15,331 bases of DNA from Pseudomonadota bacterium (lineage in GTDB: Bacteria; Bdellovibrionota; Oligoflexia; Oligoflexales; Oligoflexaceae): the NCBI GenBank assembly GCA_029556045.1, contig JAKQGS010000156.1, positions 1 to 15,331 on the forward strand, written 5' to 3'. The notes under the pieces were generated by a model. It saw only the letters and a program-made list of their open reading frames with translations. It searched no databases and was not told the DNA's origin. The position numbers and the translations under genes were made by a program. Position 1 is the stretch's first letter. Every line of letters starts with the position of its first letter. Positions 1-6,591 of the stretch are shown here, piece after piece.

Positions 1-1
1 G

Positions 2-163
2 GGAGAGTCCCATGTGGTGTTGATCCACGGCCATGGCACCGACACCCTCAAACGAGCGGTTCGCACCGCCTTAGCCAAAAATCCGCCTTACAGCCTGGAC
101 TTCCGTCCCGGTGAAGCGGAAGAAGGTGGTGATGGGGTTACCGTGGTGGAACTTAAGCTTTAG
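2..163 (+). CDS. mutS2: MutS2 endonuclease, C-terminal Smr domain (5' truncated by window edge)
   Basis: Only the last 53 codons are present, in the frame starting at base 2 and ending in TAG at 161-163. The translation contains LIHGHGTDTLKRAVR and then RPGEAEEGGDGVTVVEL. The LxHGxGxGxLxxAV block is the core of the Smr nuclease domain, and the Gly-rich GGDGVTVVEL tail is the usual end of MutS2. MutS2 proteins are MutS-like ATPases with a C-terminal Smr nuclease, linked to suppression of recombination or to rescue of collided ribosomes. The MutS core would lie upstream, outside the window, so a stand-alone Smr protein is possible but the tail argues against it. No T-rich hairpin terminator follows; there is only a short GC palindrome at 186-193. 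Confidence 0.8.
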   Translation, partial: GESHVVLIHGHGTDTLKRAVRTALAKNPPYSLDFRPGEAEEGGDGVTVVELKL

Positions 164-248
164 TCAATAGAATTAGGGTTGACCGCGCCGGCGATGTTCC
201 ACTAGCCTCTTAATGTCATCCAAAAACGGAAATATTTAGGAGTCGTTT

Positions 249-983
249 ATGATGCATCGCTGGCGAACGTTACTGTTGTTGGCAGGTTTCAGTGTGTCCG
301 CCCTGGCCCGTGGCGAGATGGTGGAATTTAAGATTCCCACCAATACCAACGAAGCGAATCGGGTCTTTCAAAAAAATATGGCCCGCACCATCTTTAACGG
401 CTTCCTGTCAGGATCGGGAGACCAAGTCTCCTATATTGGGGGCATGCTACGATTTGACCTTAACAACGTCAAGGATATCTACCGCGATGAACTCAAAGCC
501 TGCCGCGACGATCAAGGAGTGTTGGATCTGGCCGCGCTACGCCGGGTTTGGCAGGACCATTTTTTGGATTTAAGACCAGATTTGGGTTACGGCACCCTGA
601 TGACGGAAGCCCTGGCGACCTTTGAGCACAACTCCCGCTTTAAGACCTGGGAACCGGACATCATCAAACGCAGCGATGTCAAAGAAAAAACACGGGTGAT
701 CTATCGCAGCCCCCGCGGTCTTTCGCCCCGCATCTCAGTGGCACAGACCCATGATTCAGAAACCGGTGATTTAAACGCGCCGATTCGGGAGACAGAAATC
801 GCCATCGAGCGGGGTGACAATTCCGGCGATTGGGACTTTTTTGCTTATGACGAGCAGGGACAATTGCAACCCTACTCCGAGTTTCCCATGGGTCGTCGTC
901 CCTCCCCGACCATCTGTTCCGGCTGTCACTATGATGCCGACAGCGGCACCACCTCCCGCATCATGAGGGACTTTCACTACTGA
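249..983 (+). CDS. Secreted protein with one c-type haem motif (CSGCH) near its C-terminus
   Basis: A 244-residue protein with a basic N-terminus and a hydrophobic stretch (about residues 6-20, ending SALA) that looks like a Sec signal peptide, so it should be periplasmic. The only CxxCH is CSGCH at residues 223-227, a site for covalent haem attachment. Just before it, DWDFFAYDEQGQL (residues 194-206) recalls the end of cytochrome P460-type domains, where a W-x-F-x-x-F/Y-x-x-x-G strand precedes the haem motif; this is a weak resemblance judged by eye. The start is supported by TTAGGAG at 236-242; an ATG at 252 would remove one residue. A TTGACC hexamer (179-184) could be a -35 box, but no good -10 box follows. 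The stop overlaps the start of the TfoX-like gene by one base (TGATG), so the two are probably co-translated. Function unknown; a redox or small-ligand-binding role is inferred. Confidence 0.75.
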   Translation: MMHRWRTLLLLAGFSVSALARGEMVEFKIPTNTNEANRVFQKNMARTIFNGFLSGSGDQVSYIGGMLRFDLNNVKDIYRDELKACRDDQGVLDLAALRRVWQDHFLDLRPDLGYGTLMTEALATFEHNSRFKTWEPDIIKRSDVKEKTRVIYRSPRGLSPRISVAQTHDSETGDLNAPIRETEIAIERGDNSGDWDFFAYDEQGQLQPYSEFPMGRRPSPTICSGCHYDADSGTTSRIMRDFHY

Positions 984-1300
984 TGGACGATACGTTTCTG
1001 ACGTTTGTGGTGGACGATCAACTGGAATCGTTGGGGATCGAAGCACGACGCATGTTCGGCAGTTGGGGTCTGTACCATCAGGGGTATTTTTTTGGCATCG
1101 TCTCCGAAGGGCGTCTCTATCTCAAGACCACCGATGCCACACGACAGCCGTTTCTTGACGCGGAGATGGGGCCCTTTCGCCCCTCCCCGCAGCAGACTCT
1201 GAAGAATTATTACGAAGTACCGGTGGATGTTCTGGAGGATGCCTCCACCTTGCAACAATGGGTGAAGCAGGCTATCAGCACCCAGACCATCACCAACTAG
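983..1300 (+). CDS. TfoX N-terminal domain protein
   Basis: A 105-residue protein consisting of a TfoX_N domain: RRMFGSWGLYHQGYFFGIV (about residues 22-40), then GRLYLKTT and a Phe/Pro-rich middle, ending in a helix. Arg-Met-Phe-Gly-x-x-G-L-Y with a later LYLKT strand is the usual core of this domain. Full-length TfoX/Sxy competence regulators also carry a C-terminal helical domain, which is absent here; stand-alone TfoX_N proteins are common and their role is mostly unknown, so a competence function should not be assumed. It starts inside the stop of the upstream haem-motif gene and has no separate Shine-Dalgarno, which implies translational coupling. Its TAG (1298-1300) interlocks with the stop of the convergent acyl-CoA dehydrogenase in the palindrome CTAG, leaving no room for a terminator. 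Confidence 0.85.
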   Translation: MDDTFLTFVVDDQLESLGIEARRMFGSWGLYHQGYFFGIVSEGRLYLKTTDATRQPFLDAEMGPFRPSPQQTLKNYYEVPVDVLEDASTLQQWVKQAISTQTITN

Positions 1301-3045
1301 AGAAGGTTGTCCCAGCCAAACCCTTCTTTGGCCACCGCCAGATCCCCCAACTCCTTGATCCATTCATCGTCATTGGCATCCATCTTTTGCGCAATGGTGC
1401 GGATCCGTTCATCCACCTGATGGGAAAAGGTGCGAGCAATCTTAACCTCCGCAGCGGCAGCATCGGCCCCTGATCGCGCGATGGAGTCAGTCACGCGACT
1501 GACGACGCAGGACAGAGCATAAAGGTCGATCATCACCTGGGCCATACGCCGACTGGCCAGTTGTTTTTCCACGATTTTTTTACCATGCCGCCGCAGAAGT
1601 TTGTCCGCAAGGGTGGCCAGAAACCGAGTATGGGTTTCCACCACCGCCACACATTCCCCCAGGCTGGCATGAGCTTTGGTCATGCGGGGAGCACCGTAGG
1701 GTGTGTAGGCACCAATCAGTTTCTTGGAGTACTCTGCAAAGACCCCAAATCCTTTGATGGGATCCGCCAGCACGGCGCGGGGATTCTCCAGAAGGGCACC
1801 CACCTCTTTGAGCTGGGTGGTGGCATCACTGATGCCGGTCAGTGCGATAAAGAGGTTGAGGATCTCATTGGTTCCTTCAAAGATGCGGTTGACACGGCAA
1901 TCCCGCAGGATCCTTTCGTACGGAAACTCCCGCATAAACCCGTTGCCACCTGAAATCTGCAGGGCTTCGTCAGCCGTACGCCACAGTGCGTCGGTTGCCA
2001 ACACCTTGGAGATGGCCGCCTCAACCGCATAGTCCTGCGCGCCCCCATCGATGGTACCCGCCACCATGTTCACCACCGATTCCGTCACATAACAGTCCAC
2101 CATCATCTGGCCGAGTTTTTGTTTCACCAACCCGAATTCCGCAATGGGGCGCCCAAACTGCTGGCGCATTTTAGCCTGACGGGAACTCAGGCTGATCAGA
2201 TGTTTCATGGCCCCCACGCACCCGCCCCCAAGGCCGGTGCGTCCATTGTTCAGGATCGACACCGCCACTTTAAAACCCTTACCCACCGGACCCAAAACGT
2301 TTTCCGAAGGAATGCGCACCCCATCAAACCGCACCGTGGTGGTGGAGCTGGCCCGCAGCCCCATCTTATCCTCGTGCGGGCTGGTGCTGACCCCCTTCAT
2401 GTCGCGGGTGACGATAAAGGCCGTCATTTTGCCCTCATCGGTGCCGGTAACGGCAAACACCGTAAAGAAGTCCGCGATACCGCCATTGGTGATCCAGATT
2501 TTTTCACCGGTCAATATCCAGTCATTGCCATCTTTCACCGCTTTGGTGCGGATGGACGCGGCATCGGACCCGGCCCCCGCCTCCGTCAGACAAAACGCCG
2601 CAATCATCTCACCGGTAGCCAGCTTCGGCAGGTACCTCTGTTTTTGCTCCGGATTGCCAAATAACAACAGGCCTTTCATGCCGATGCTGGAATGAGCGCC
2701 AGCGGTGATGGCCACCGAACCATCATACTTGGCCAGCTCCTGCAGGCAGCGGGCATAAGCGGTATTGGAAAGCCCCATGCCTCCATGCTCCTCCGGTATG
2801 ATGAGGCTGAACAGACCGAACTCCTTCATCTCATTCAAAAAGGCTTCCGGCATCTCACCATCCACATCCCAGCGGCGAAACTCCTCATCCTTGCCCCCTA
2901 AAAGGTCACCGATGGCGTCGGTGACGCTTTTCACCGTCTCGACTTCCTCTTTCTTCAGGTGGGGATAGGGAAACAGGAGGTCTTCTTCGATCACTCCCAC
3001 GCAGAGGGAGCGGATATAACTGGCGGATTGATCTTTTGGACTCAT
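1297..3045 (-). CDS. Acyl-CoA dehydrogenase, ACAD9/VLCAD-like with C-terminal extension
   Basis: A 582-residue flavoprotein expected to carry out the FAD-dependent alpha,beta-dehydrogenation of acyl-CoA (first step of beta-oxidation), passing electrons to ETF. Visible landmarks are the first family signature CLTEAGAGSD at residues 152-161, FAD/substrate-loop sequence WITNGG at 184-189, and the second signature from QISGGNGF (363) through RDCRVNRIFEGTNEI (381-395). The catalytic base is predicted to be Glu390 of EGT. About 185 residues follow the second signature, longer than short/medium-chain enzymes (about 380-400 residues in total) and typical of the VLCAD/ACAD9 group, where the extra domain helps dimerisation or membrane contact. 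GGAG about 8 bases before the ATG supports the start. No transit or signal peptide is seen. Chain-length preference cannot be read from sequence alone. It appears to be transcribed alone. Confidence 0.93.
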   Translation of the reverse strand: MSPKDQSASYIRSLCVGVIEEDLLFPYPHLKKEEVETVKSVTDAIGDLLGGKDEEFRRWDVDGEMPEAFLNEMKEFGLFSLIIPEEHGGMGLSNTAYARCLQELAKYDGSVAITAGAHSSIGMKGLLLFGNPEQKQRYLPKLATGEMIAAFCLTEAGAGSDAASIRTKAVKDGNDWILTGEKIWITNGGIADFFTVFAVTGTDEGKMTAFIVTRDMKGVSTSPHEDKMGLRASSTTTVRFDGVRIPSENVLGPVGKGFKVAVSILNNGRTGLGGGCVGAMKHLISLSSRQAKMRQQFGRPIAEFGLVKQKLGQMMVDCYVTESVVNMVAGTIDGGAQDYAVEAAISKVLATDALWRTADEALQISGGNGFMREFPYERILRDCRVNRIFEGTNEILNLFIALTGISDATTQLKEVGALLENPRAVLADPIKGFGVFAEYSKKLIGAYTPYGAPRMTKAHASLGECVAVVETHTRFLATLADKLLRRHGKKIVEKQLASRRMAQVMIDLYALSCVVSRVTDSIARSGADAAAAEVKIARTFSHQVDERIRTIAQKMDANDDEWIKELGDLAVAKEGFGWDNLL

Positions 3046-3155
3046 GGGACATTCTCCTCATCATTGTCGGAAGATATCCATTTTCGCACGATGCCGGGGA
3101 AAATGCCAATCATGGGATATAAACCGTCCGTTCCTAAGGATGCTTGTGATACGCC

Positions 3156-3191
3156 AAAAGCAAAATTGGAGACCACATGAGTCTCCAATTT
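3156..3191 (-). terminator. Rho-independent terminator after the serine protease gene
   Basis: A perfect 11-bp stem, aaattggagac (3163-3173) against gtctccaattt (3181-3191), with a 7-base loop. Read on the minus strand the stem ends in TTT and is followed by TGCTTTT, giving the U-rich tail of an intrinsic terminator about 30 bases after the protease stop. It also insulates the acyl-CoA dehydrogenase downstream. The plus-strand side has only a weak T stretch. Confidence 0.8.
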
Positions 3192-3220
3192 AAGATATTT
3201 TCCATCTGCGTTCTTTGTCT

Positions 3221-3967
3221 TCAATCCAGATCAGGTAATCGCGTCGCCAGGGTGGCATAATTATACGGCTCAAAAAAACTGCCCCGACCATTGTGAATAC
3301 CCACGATACGCAAGGTCTTGACATCGATCACAGCACTGCCGCTGGATCCCCCCTCCGTATCACACTGGTAGGAGAACTGGTGGGGGCTGGAGGAGGCCAC
3401 ATGCTCGTGAGAGGCAACTTTGCAGACCTTAGACCACTCCAGCGAGCGCATTGCGGGATGACTGAAAATGGTGACATCCTGCCCCACCTGTGCCTCCTGC
3501 TCACGATCCAATGGAATCGCCGCATTGGGAGCCACATCCACCCGGAATATCCCATAATCCTTGTGATCATTCAGTTCAGCCACGACGATCTCCTGGCACT
3601 TGCCCACCAAAACAGGCTTTTTGCTCTTGCGATAACCGAACTCGATGGTGAGATCATCGCAGGGTTGTTGCATGATCGGCCCGGATGCGTCAGCGTCCAG
3701 CGGCAAAAGGCAATGTCCAGCGGTGATGACCAATCCATCTCCGATATGGGTCCCCGTGCAGCCAATGCTCATTCGCCCCACAGCGTCCAAAAGCGGACGA
3801 TACTTTTTGGGCACATTGGAGGCCTTGTCGGTCACCACCACCAGATCATTGGATCCAATAATCTTTTTGGGATCACTGGCGGGACTTTGATCCGTCCCCT
3901 GACCACCGCAGGCGGTAATCAAAATAATCCCGATGAGAAACACCAAAATGCTGCCATACCGTTTCAT
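3221..3967 (-). CDS. Secreted trypsin-like serine protease (S1 fold), predicted lipoprotein
   Basis: A 248-residue protein. MKRYGSILVFLIGIILITAC is a short signal peptide ending in a lipobox, so Cys20 should be lipidated and the enzyme anchored to a membrane facing the periplasm or the cell surface. The chymotrypsin-fold triad is visible: His85 in ITAGHC, Asp137 in DYGIF, and Ser209 in EGGSSGSAV, the glutamyl-endopeptidase/V8-like form of the GDSGG motif. GIHNGRG (223-229) is the expected strand after the nucleophile, and Cys70 and Cys86 flank the His as a usual disulfide. AAGGGGGTGGGG lies just before the ATG as a purine-rich ribosome binding site. The spacing from residue 20 to the mature domain (about residue 60) could hold a pro-region or linker. 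Substrate unknown. It has its own terminator and a candidate promoter with a palindrome, so it is probably monocistronic. Confidence 0.88.
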   Translation of the reverse strand: MKRYGSILVFLIGIILITACGGQGTDQSPASDPKKIIGSNDLVVVTDKASNVPKKYRPLLDAVGRMSIGCTGTHIGDGLVITAGHCLLPLDADASGPIMQQPCDDLTIEFGYRKSKKPVLVGKCQEIVVAELNDHKDYGIFRVDVAPNAAIPLDREQEAQVGQDVTIFSHPAMRSLEWSKVCKVASHEHVASSSPHQFSYQCDTEGGSSGSAVIDVKTLRIVGIHNGRGSFFEPYNYATLATRLPDLD

Positions 3968-3986
3968 ACCCCACCCCCTTTTGTTT

Positions 3987-4041
3987 AATTGGCCATCTGG
4001 CCAATTTCTGAAGCATAGGGGATGACCCTGCTTTTTTGCAA
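3987..4041 (-). promoter_or_regulatory. Candidate promoter and operator palindrome for the serine protease
   Basis: On the minus strand TTGCAA (4036-4041) and TATGCT (4012-4017) are 18 bases apart and resemble weak sigma70 boxes. Five bases beyond the -10 lies a perfect palindrome, AATTGGCCA-tc-TGGCCAATT (3987-4006), covering the expected start of transcription, a typical repressor position. It has no U-tract on the minus strand, so it is not a terminator for the gene ending at 4088. A second small hairpin (CCTGCTT 4027-4033 with AAGCAGG 4040-4046) overlaps the -35 region. The boxes are by-eye matches of about 4/6 each. Confidence 0.4.
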
Positions 4042-4087
4042 GCAGGAGACGCTTTAGGAATTTGAAAGCTCACTCCGCCAAAACAGC

Positions 4088-4840
4088 TTAGGGAAACCGT
4101 TGTGGGACAAGACGCCCCCCGGCAATGTCGCGACGGTAAACCGGTTGCTGACGCAGATGCTGCATGAATTGCGATGAGGCCATTTCGGATGAATTGCCGC
4201 GAAAAAGGCGCTGCAGCAGTGAATAGGTTCCACCAATATCGAGCATCATGACGGATTGCCCGGTAACTTCGTCTCGCGTTTCCTCCAGCACTGGCTGTAC
4301 CTCATACGCATGCAGCACCGTGAGAACGATATCACGTCCTTTAACCTGAGAAGCCTTTGTCACCTGGTTTCCCCGCCGCCATTCCTGCTGCCGCCGTTCA
4401 TACTGCAAATGTACCGCAATACGATGCCGCGGGTTCAATTCCAACAAGCTTCGCAGGGTTTTGCTCACATCCGGATCGGTCAGGATTTCAAAAACGACCA
4501 CCTTGAGATAGGGATTACCCTTAAGGGAATAAAATGGCCAGGAAGCAATTGCTTCGTCCCGGCTCAAGGTCAGAGAAACCGATGCGTGGCTTGGGAGCAC
4601 GTCGCGCATAGACATCGGTATTGTGACGATCTCCTGAAGGAATTGGCTGAGAGCGATCGTTTCACTCAAGCCATCCCATACTTCGCCCTCACCATGCCCA
4701 TAGGCGTTATTAAACTCGATTTCCAGACGGGGCTTTACGGTTGTGGTTTGCGTTCCCAAATCCATGTTCGCAACAGCGAACGCTGGAAGGGCATGGAGAA
4801 GCAGAGATAGTACCAAAACCAATTTGATGACTGTAAGCAT
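4088..4840 (-). CDS. Secreted protein of unknown function
   Basis: A 250-residue protein that I do not recognise. Residues 1-22 (ending LPAFA, then VANMD) form a clear Sec signal peptide, so the mature protein of about 228 residues is periplasmic or exported. The mature part has no cysteine and no membrane helix. It alternates polar and hydrophobic residues, for example ASVSLTLSRDEA, YLKVVVFEIL and RHRIAVHLQYERR, suggesting a mainly beta structure, with a charged loop QQEWRRGNQVTKAS (about 152-165) and a helical, Gln-rich C-terminus. No catalytic motif is visible. It lies alone between the divergent MFS gene and the co-directional protease gene. Its ribosome binding site GGGGAG is 11 bases from the ATG and lies inside a hairpin (separate entry). 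Confidence 0.7.
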   Translation of the reverse strand: MLTVIKLVLVLSLLLHALPAFAVANMDLGTQTTTVKPRLEIEFNNAYGHGEGEVWDGLSETIALSQFLQEIVTIPMSMRDVLPSHASVSLTLSRDEAIASWPFYSLKGNPYLKVVVFEILTDPDVSKTLRSLLELNPRHRIAVHLQYERRQQEWRRGNQVTKASQVKGRDIVLTVLHAYEVQPVLEETRDEVTGQSVMMLDIGGTYSLLQRLFRGNSSEMASSQFMQHLRQQPVYRRDIAGGRLVPQRFP

Positions 4841-4850
4841 CGATGAAGCA

Positions 4851-4875
4851 ACTCCCCGGTTGATGACCGAGGAGT
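4851..4875 (-). promoter_or_regulatory. Leader hairpin covering the Shine-Dalgarno of the secreted-protein gene
   Basis: Ten-base arms 4851-4860 (actccccggt) and 4866-4875 (accgaggagt) flank a 5-base loop. On minus-strand RNA every position pairs, one as G-U; on plus-strand RNA that position would be an A-C mismatch, so the fold favours the transcript of the 4088-4840 gene. The 3' arm contains GGGGAG, the only good ribosome binding site before its ATG, so the hairpin would hide it. Regulation is inferred. Confidence 0.5.
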
Positions 4876-5067
4876 CAAAGCAAAGGGCGTGCCGTACGAA
4901 AAAGGCCAGTGGTTATAGGAATTACACTCATGTTTGACATAGGAATCTGTGGCCAATGAGATACAGATGTGCTGTATACTGATCCTAGCGAGTCGGCATA
5001 GCTCCCAAAAGATAAATGAAGGACCAAGTTTGCGAATACTTGGCTAGGACAACGCATTGATACCAAA

Positions 5068-6291
5068 ATGAATAAAACGCAACCCCCCGCCAACAGCACT
5101 CCCAGCAGCCCGCAGTCAGGTCTGCGCCATCTCCCCCGAACGGTGTGGATGCTGGGTCTCGTCAGCTTTTTCATGGATTTCTCGTCAGAGATGATCCATG
5201 GGCTGCTGCCGGTGTTCATGGTGGCGGAGTTGGGGGCCAGTGGTACATTGGTTGGTTTGGTGGAAGGCATTGCGGAGGCAACGGCATCCATCACCAAGGT
5301 GTTTTCAGGAATTGTCAGTGACTGGGTGCGGCGTCGGAAGTTTTTAACTGCCTTGGGATATGGCCTGGCCGCTCTGACCAAACCATTGTTTCCGGTGGCC
5401 ACGTCCCTGTCTGCCGTATTGACCGCACGTTTTCTGGATCGTATTGGCAAGGGAATCCGGGGAGCACCCCGGGATGCCCTGATCGCGGATGTGGTGACTC
5501 CGGCTCAGAGAGGCGCGGCTTATGGGCTCCGGCAGGGGCTCGACACCGCGGGAGCGTTTGTCGGCCCGTTGGTGGCGATCGGGCTCATGTTTCTCTTTCA
5601 GAATAACCTGCGGGCGGTTTTTGCAGTTGCAGTAATACCCGCGTTACTGGCGGTTACCCTGGTAATCTGGGGAGTCAAGGAACCGGACAATCCGCATGTC
5701 ACGGGAACACGACGTCCCCCTATTCAATGGTCACAGCTGCGACGTTTTCCACGGGAATTTTGGCTGATCCTCCTCATCACGGGGGTCTTTACCATGGCCC
5801 GTTTTTCCGAAGCCTTTCTGGTATTGCGGGTCCAACAGTTGGGGTTACCCCTGCCCTGGATTCCTGCGGTATTAATGGTTATGAGCTTGTTCTATGCCGC
5901 ATCGTCCTACCCCCTCGGTCGTCTATCGGATCGTCTCGGGCGTTTAGCGCTTTTACGCTGGGGCGTGATGACCCTGATCGTTGCCAACATTCTTTTAATG
6001 ACGGCCACCAGCACCTGGATGGCCATGGCAGGGATTGGGATCTGGGGCCTTCACATGGGTATGACACAGGGGGTCTTATCGGCAATGGTGGCAGATCATG
6101 CGCCAGAGGATCTGCGGGGAACCGCCTTTGGACTATTTAACCTGACAGCAGGGATCATTCTGCTGCTGGCGAGTTCATTGGCCGGCGTCCTCTGGGACTG
6201 GCGCGGAGCCCCGCTTGTTTTTGGAGCGGGGATCATCTACGCCATCGTCACCCTTGCGCTGCTTCAATGGCGGGGGGTTCTCAAGCAGTGA
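5068..6291 (+). CDS. Major facilitator superfamily transporter (12 TM)
   Basis: A 407-residue integral inner-membrane protein. I count twelve hydrophobic segments in two six-helix halves. The cytoplasmic loop between helices 2 and 3 has GIVSDWVRRRK (81-91), and the equivalent loop in the second half has GRLSDRLGR: both are MFS motif A. RFLDRIGKGIRGAPRDALIADV (about 121-142) after helix 4 is a conserved block of a bacterial subgroup of predicted permeases often annotated as efflux or sugar-type MFS; it does not tell the substrate. The first 25 residues are polar and Pro/Ser-rich. The start lacks a close Shine-Dalgarno: the nearest purine run is AGGA at 5046-5049, about 18 bases away, so translation may be weak or the start leaderless-like. 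TATACT at 4975-4980 is a plausible -10 box but has no good -35. It is divergent from the 4088-4840 gene. Confidence 0.88.
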   Translation: MNKTQPPANSTPSSPQSGLRHLPRTVWMLGLVSFFMDFSSEMIHGLLPVFMVAELGASGTLVGLVEGIAEATASITKVFSGIVSDWVRRRKFLTALGYGLAALTKPLFPVATSLSAVLTARFLDRIGKGIRGAPRDALIADVVTPAQRGAAYGLRQGLDTAGAFVGPLVAIGLMFLFQNNLRAVFAVAVIPALLAVTLVIWGVKEPDNPHVTGTRRPPIQWSQLRRFPREFWLILLITGVFTMARFSEAFLVLRVQQLGLPLPWIPAVLMVMSLFYAASSYPLGRLSDRLGRLALLRWGVMTLIVANILLMTATSTWMAMAGIGIWGLHMGMTQGVLSAMVADHAPEDLRGTAFGLFNLTAGIILLLASSLAGVLWDWRGAPLVFGAGIIYAIVTLALLQWRGVLKQ

Positions 6292-6404
6292 AATTGAAGT
6301 AAAAAGTTACAACTCGCCATACCCCCCGCTTTGCATGCTCTTTGCAATCGTGTGCCACCTGTTTGGCAAAAGAACATAAGCCGAATCATAAGACTAAGGT
6401 TGGT

Positions 6405-6440
6405 GGTCGGTCAGCGCCTACAGACTGGGCGCAATCGGCC
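6405..6440 (+). other. Stable hairpin in the intergenic region after the MFS gene
   Basis: Arms GGTCGGTCAGCGCC (6405-6418) and GGGCGCAATCGGCC (6427-6440) form about 13 pairs with a small internal loop near 6412-6413/6433. Three pairs are G-U only if read as plus-strand RNA, so the fold favours plus-strand transcription. No T-run follows, so it is not a standard terminator. It could be a 3' UTR structure of the MFS mRNA or part of a small RNA. Apart from this and the promoter at 6480-6511 I see nothing in 6292-6591. Confidence 0.4.
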
Positions 6441-6479
6441 AGTGGACCGTTGTCTTTCCCCCCCTGCATAGTTTCAAAT

Positions 6480-6511
6480 AATTGTAACAATTTCTAATAA
6501 ATTATGATAAT
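6480..6511 (+). promoter_or_regulatory. Candidate sigma70 promoter with overlapping palindrome
   Basis: TTGTAA (6482-6487) and GATAAT (6506-6511, 5/6 to consensus) are 18 bases apart in a locally AT-rich stretch, giving a start near 6518 for the secreted-protein gene at 6592. A perfect dyad AATTGT-a-ACAATT (6480-6492) covers the -35 box and could be a repressor or activator site. Confidence 0.45.
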
Positions 6512-6591
6512 TCATCGACGCTCTATAAATGTCATTATATATGGCGTTACGAGTGGTCTTTATTAAAGTAATCCGAAACATTATGGTGTGT

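Noticed and set aside
186..193. CGCCGGCG palindrome after mutS2
   Set aside because: Too short and without a T-run for a terminator; such GC palindromes occur by chance.
3293..3988. 231-codon plus-strand open frame
   Set aside because: It is the antisense shadow of the serine protease, whose catalytic triad and lipobox are clear.
4027..4046. CCTGCTT/AAGCAGG hairpin as a terminator of the 4088-4840 gene
   Set aside because: On the minus strand no U-run follows; it lies over the candidate -35 box of the protease, so a terminator call is not justified.
4875..5450. 191-codon minus-strand open frame over the MFS start
   Set aside because: It covers the divergent promoter region and the first MFS helices in antisense; no domain is visible.
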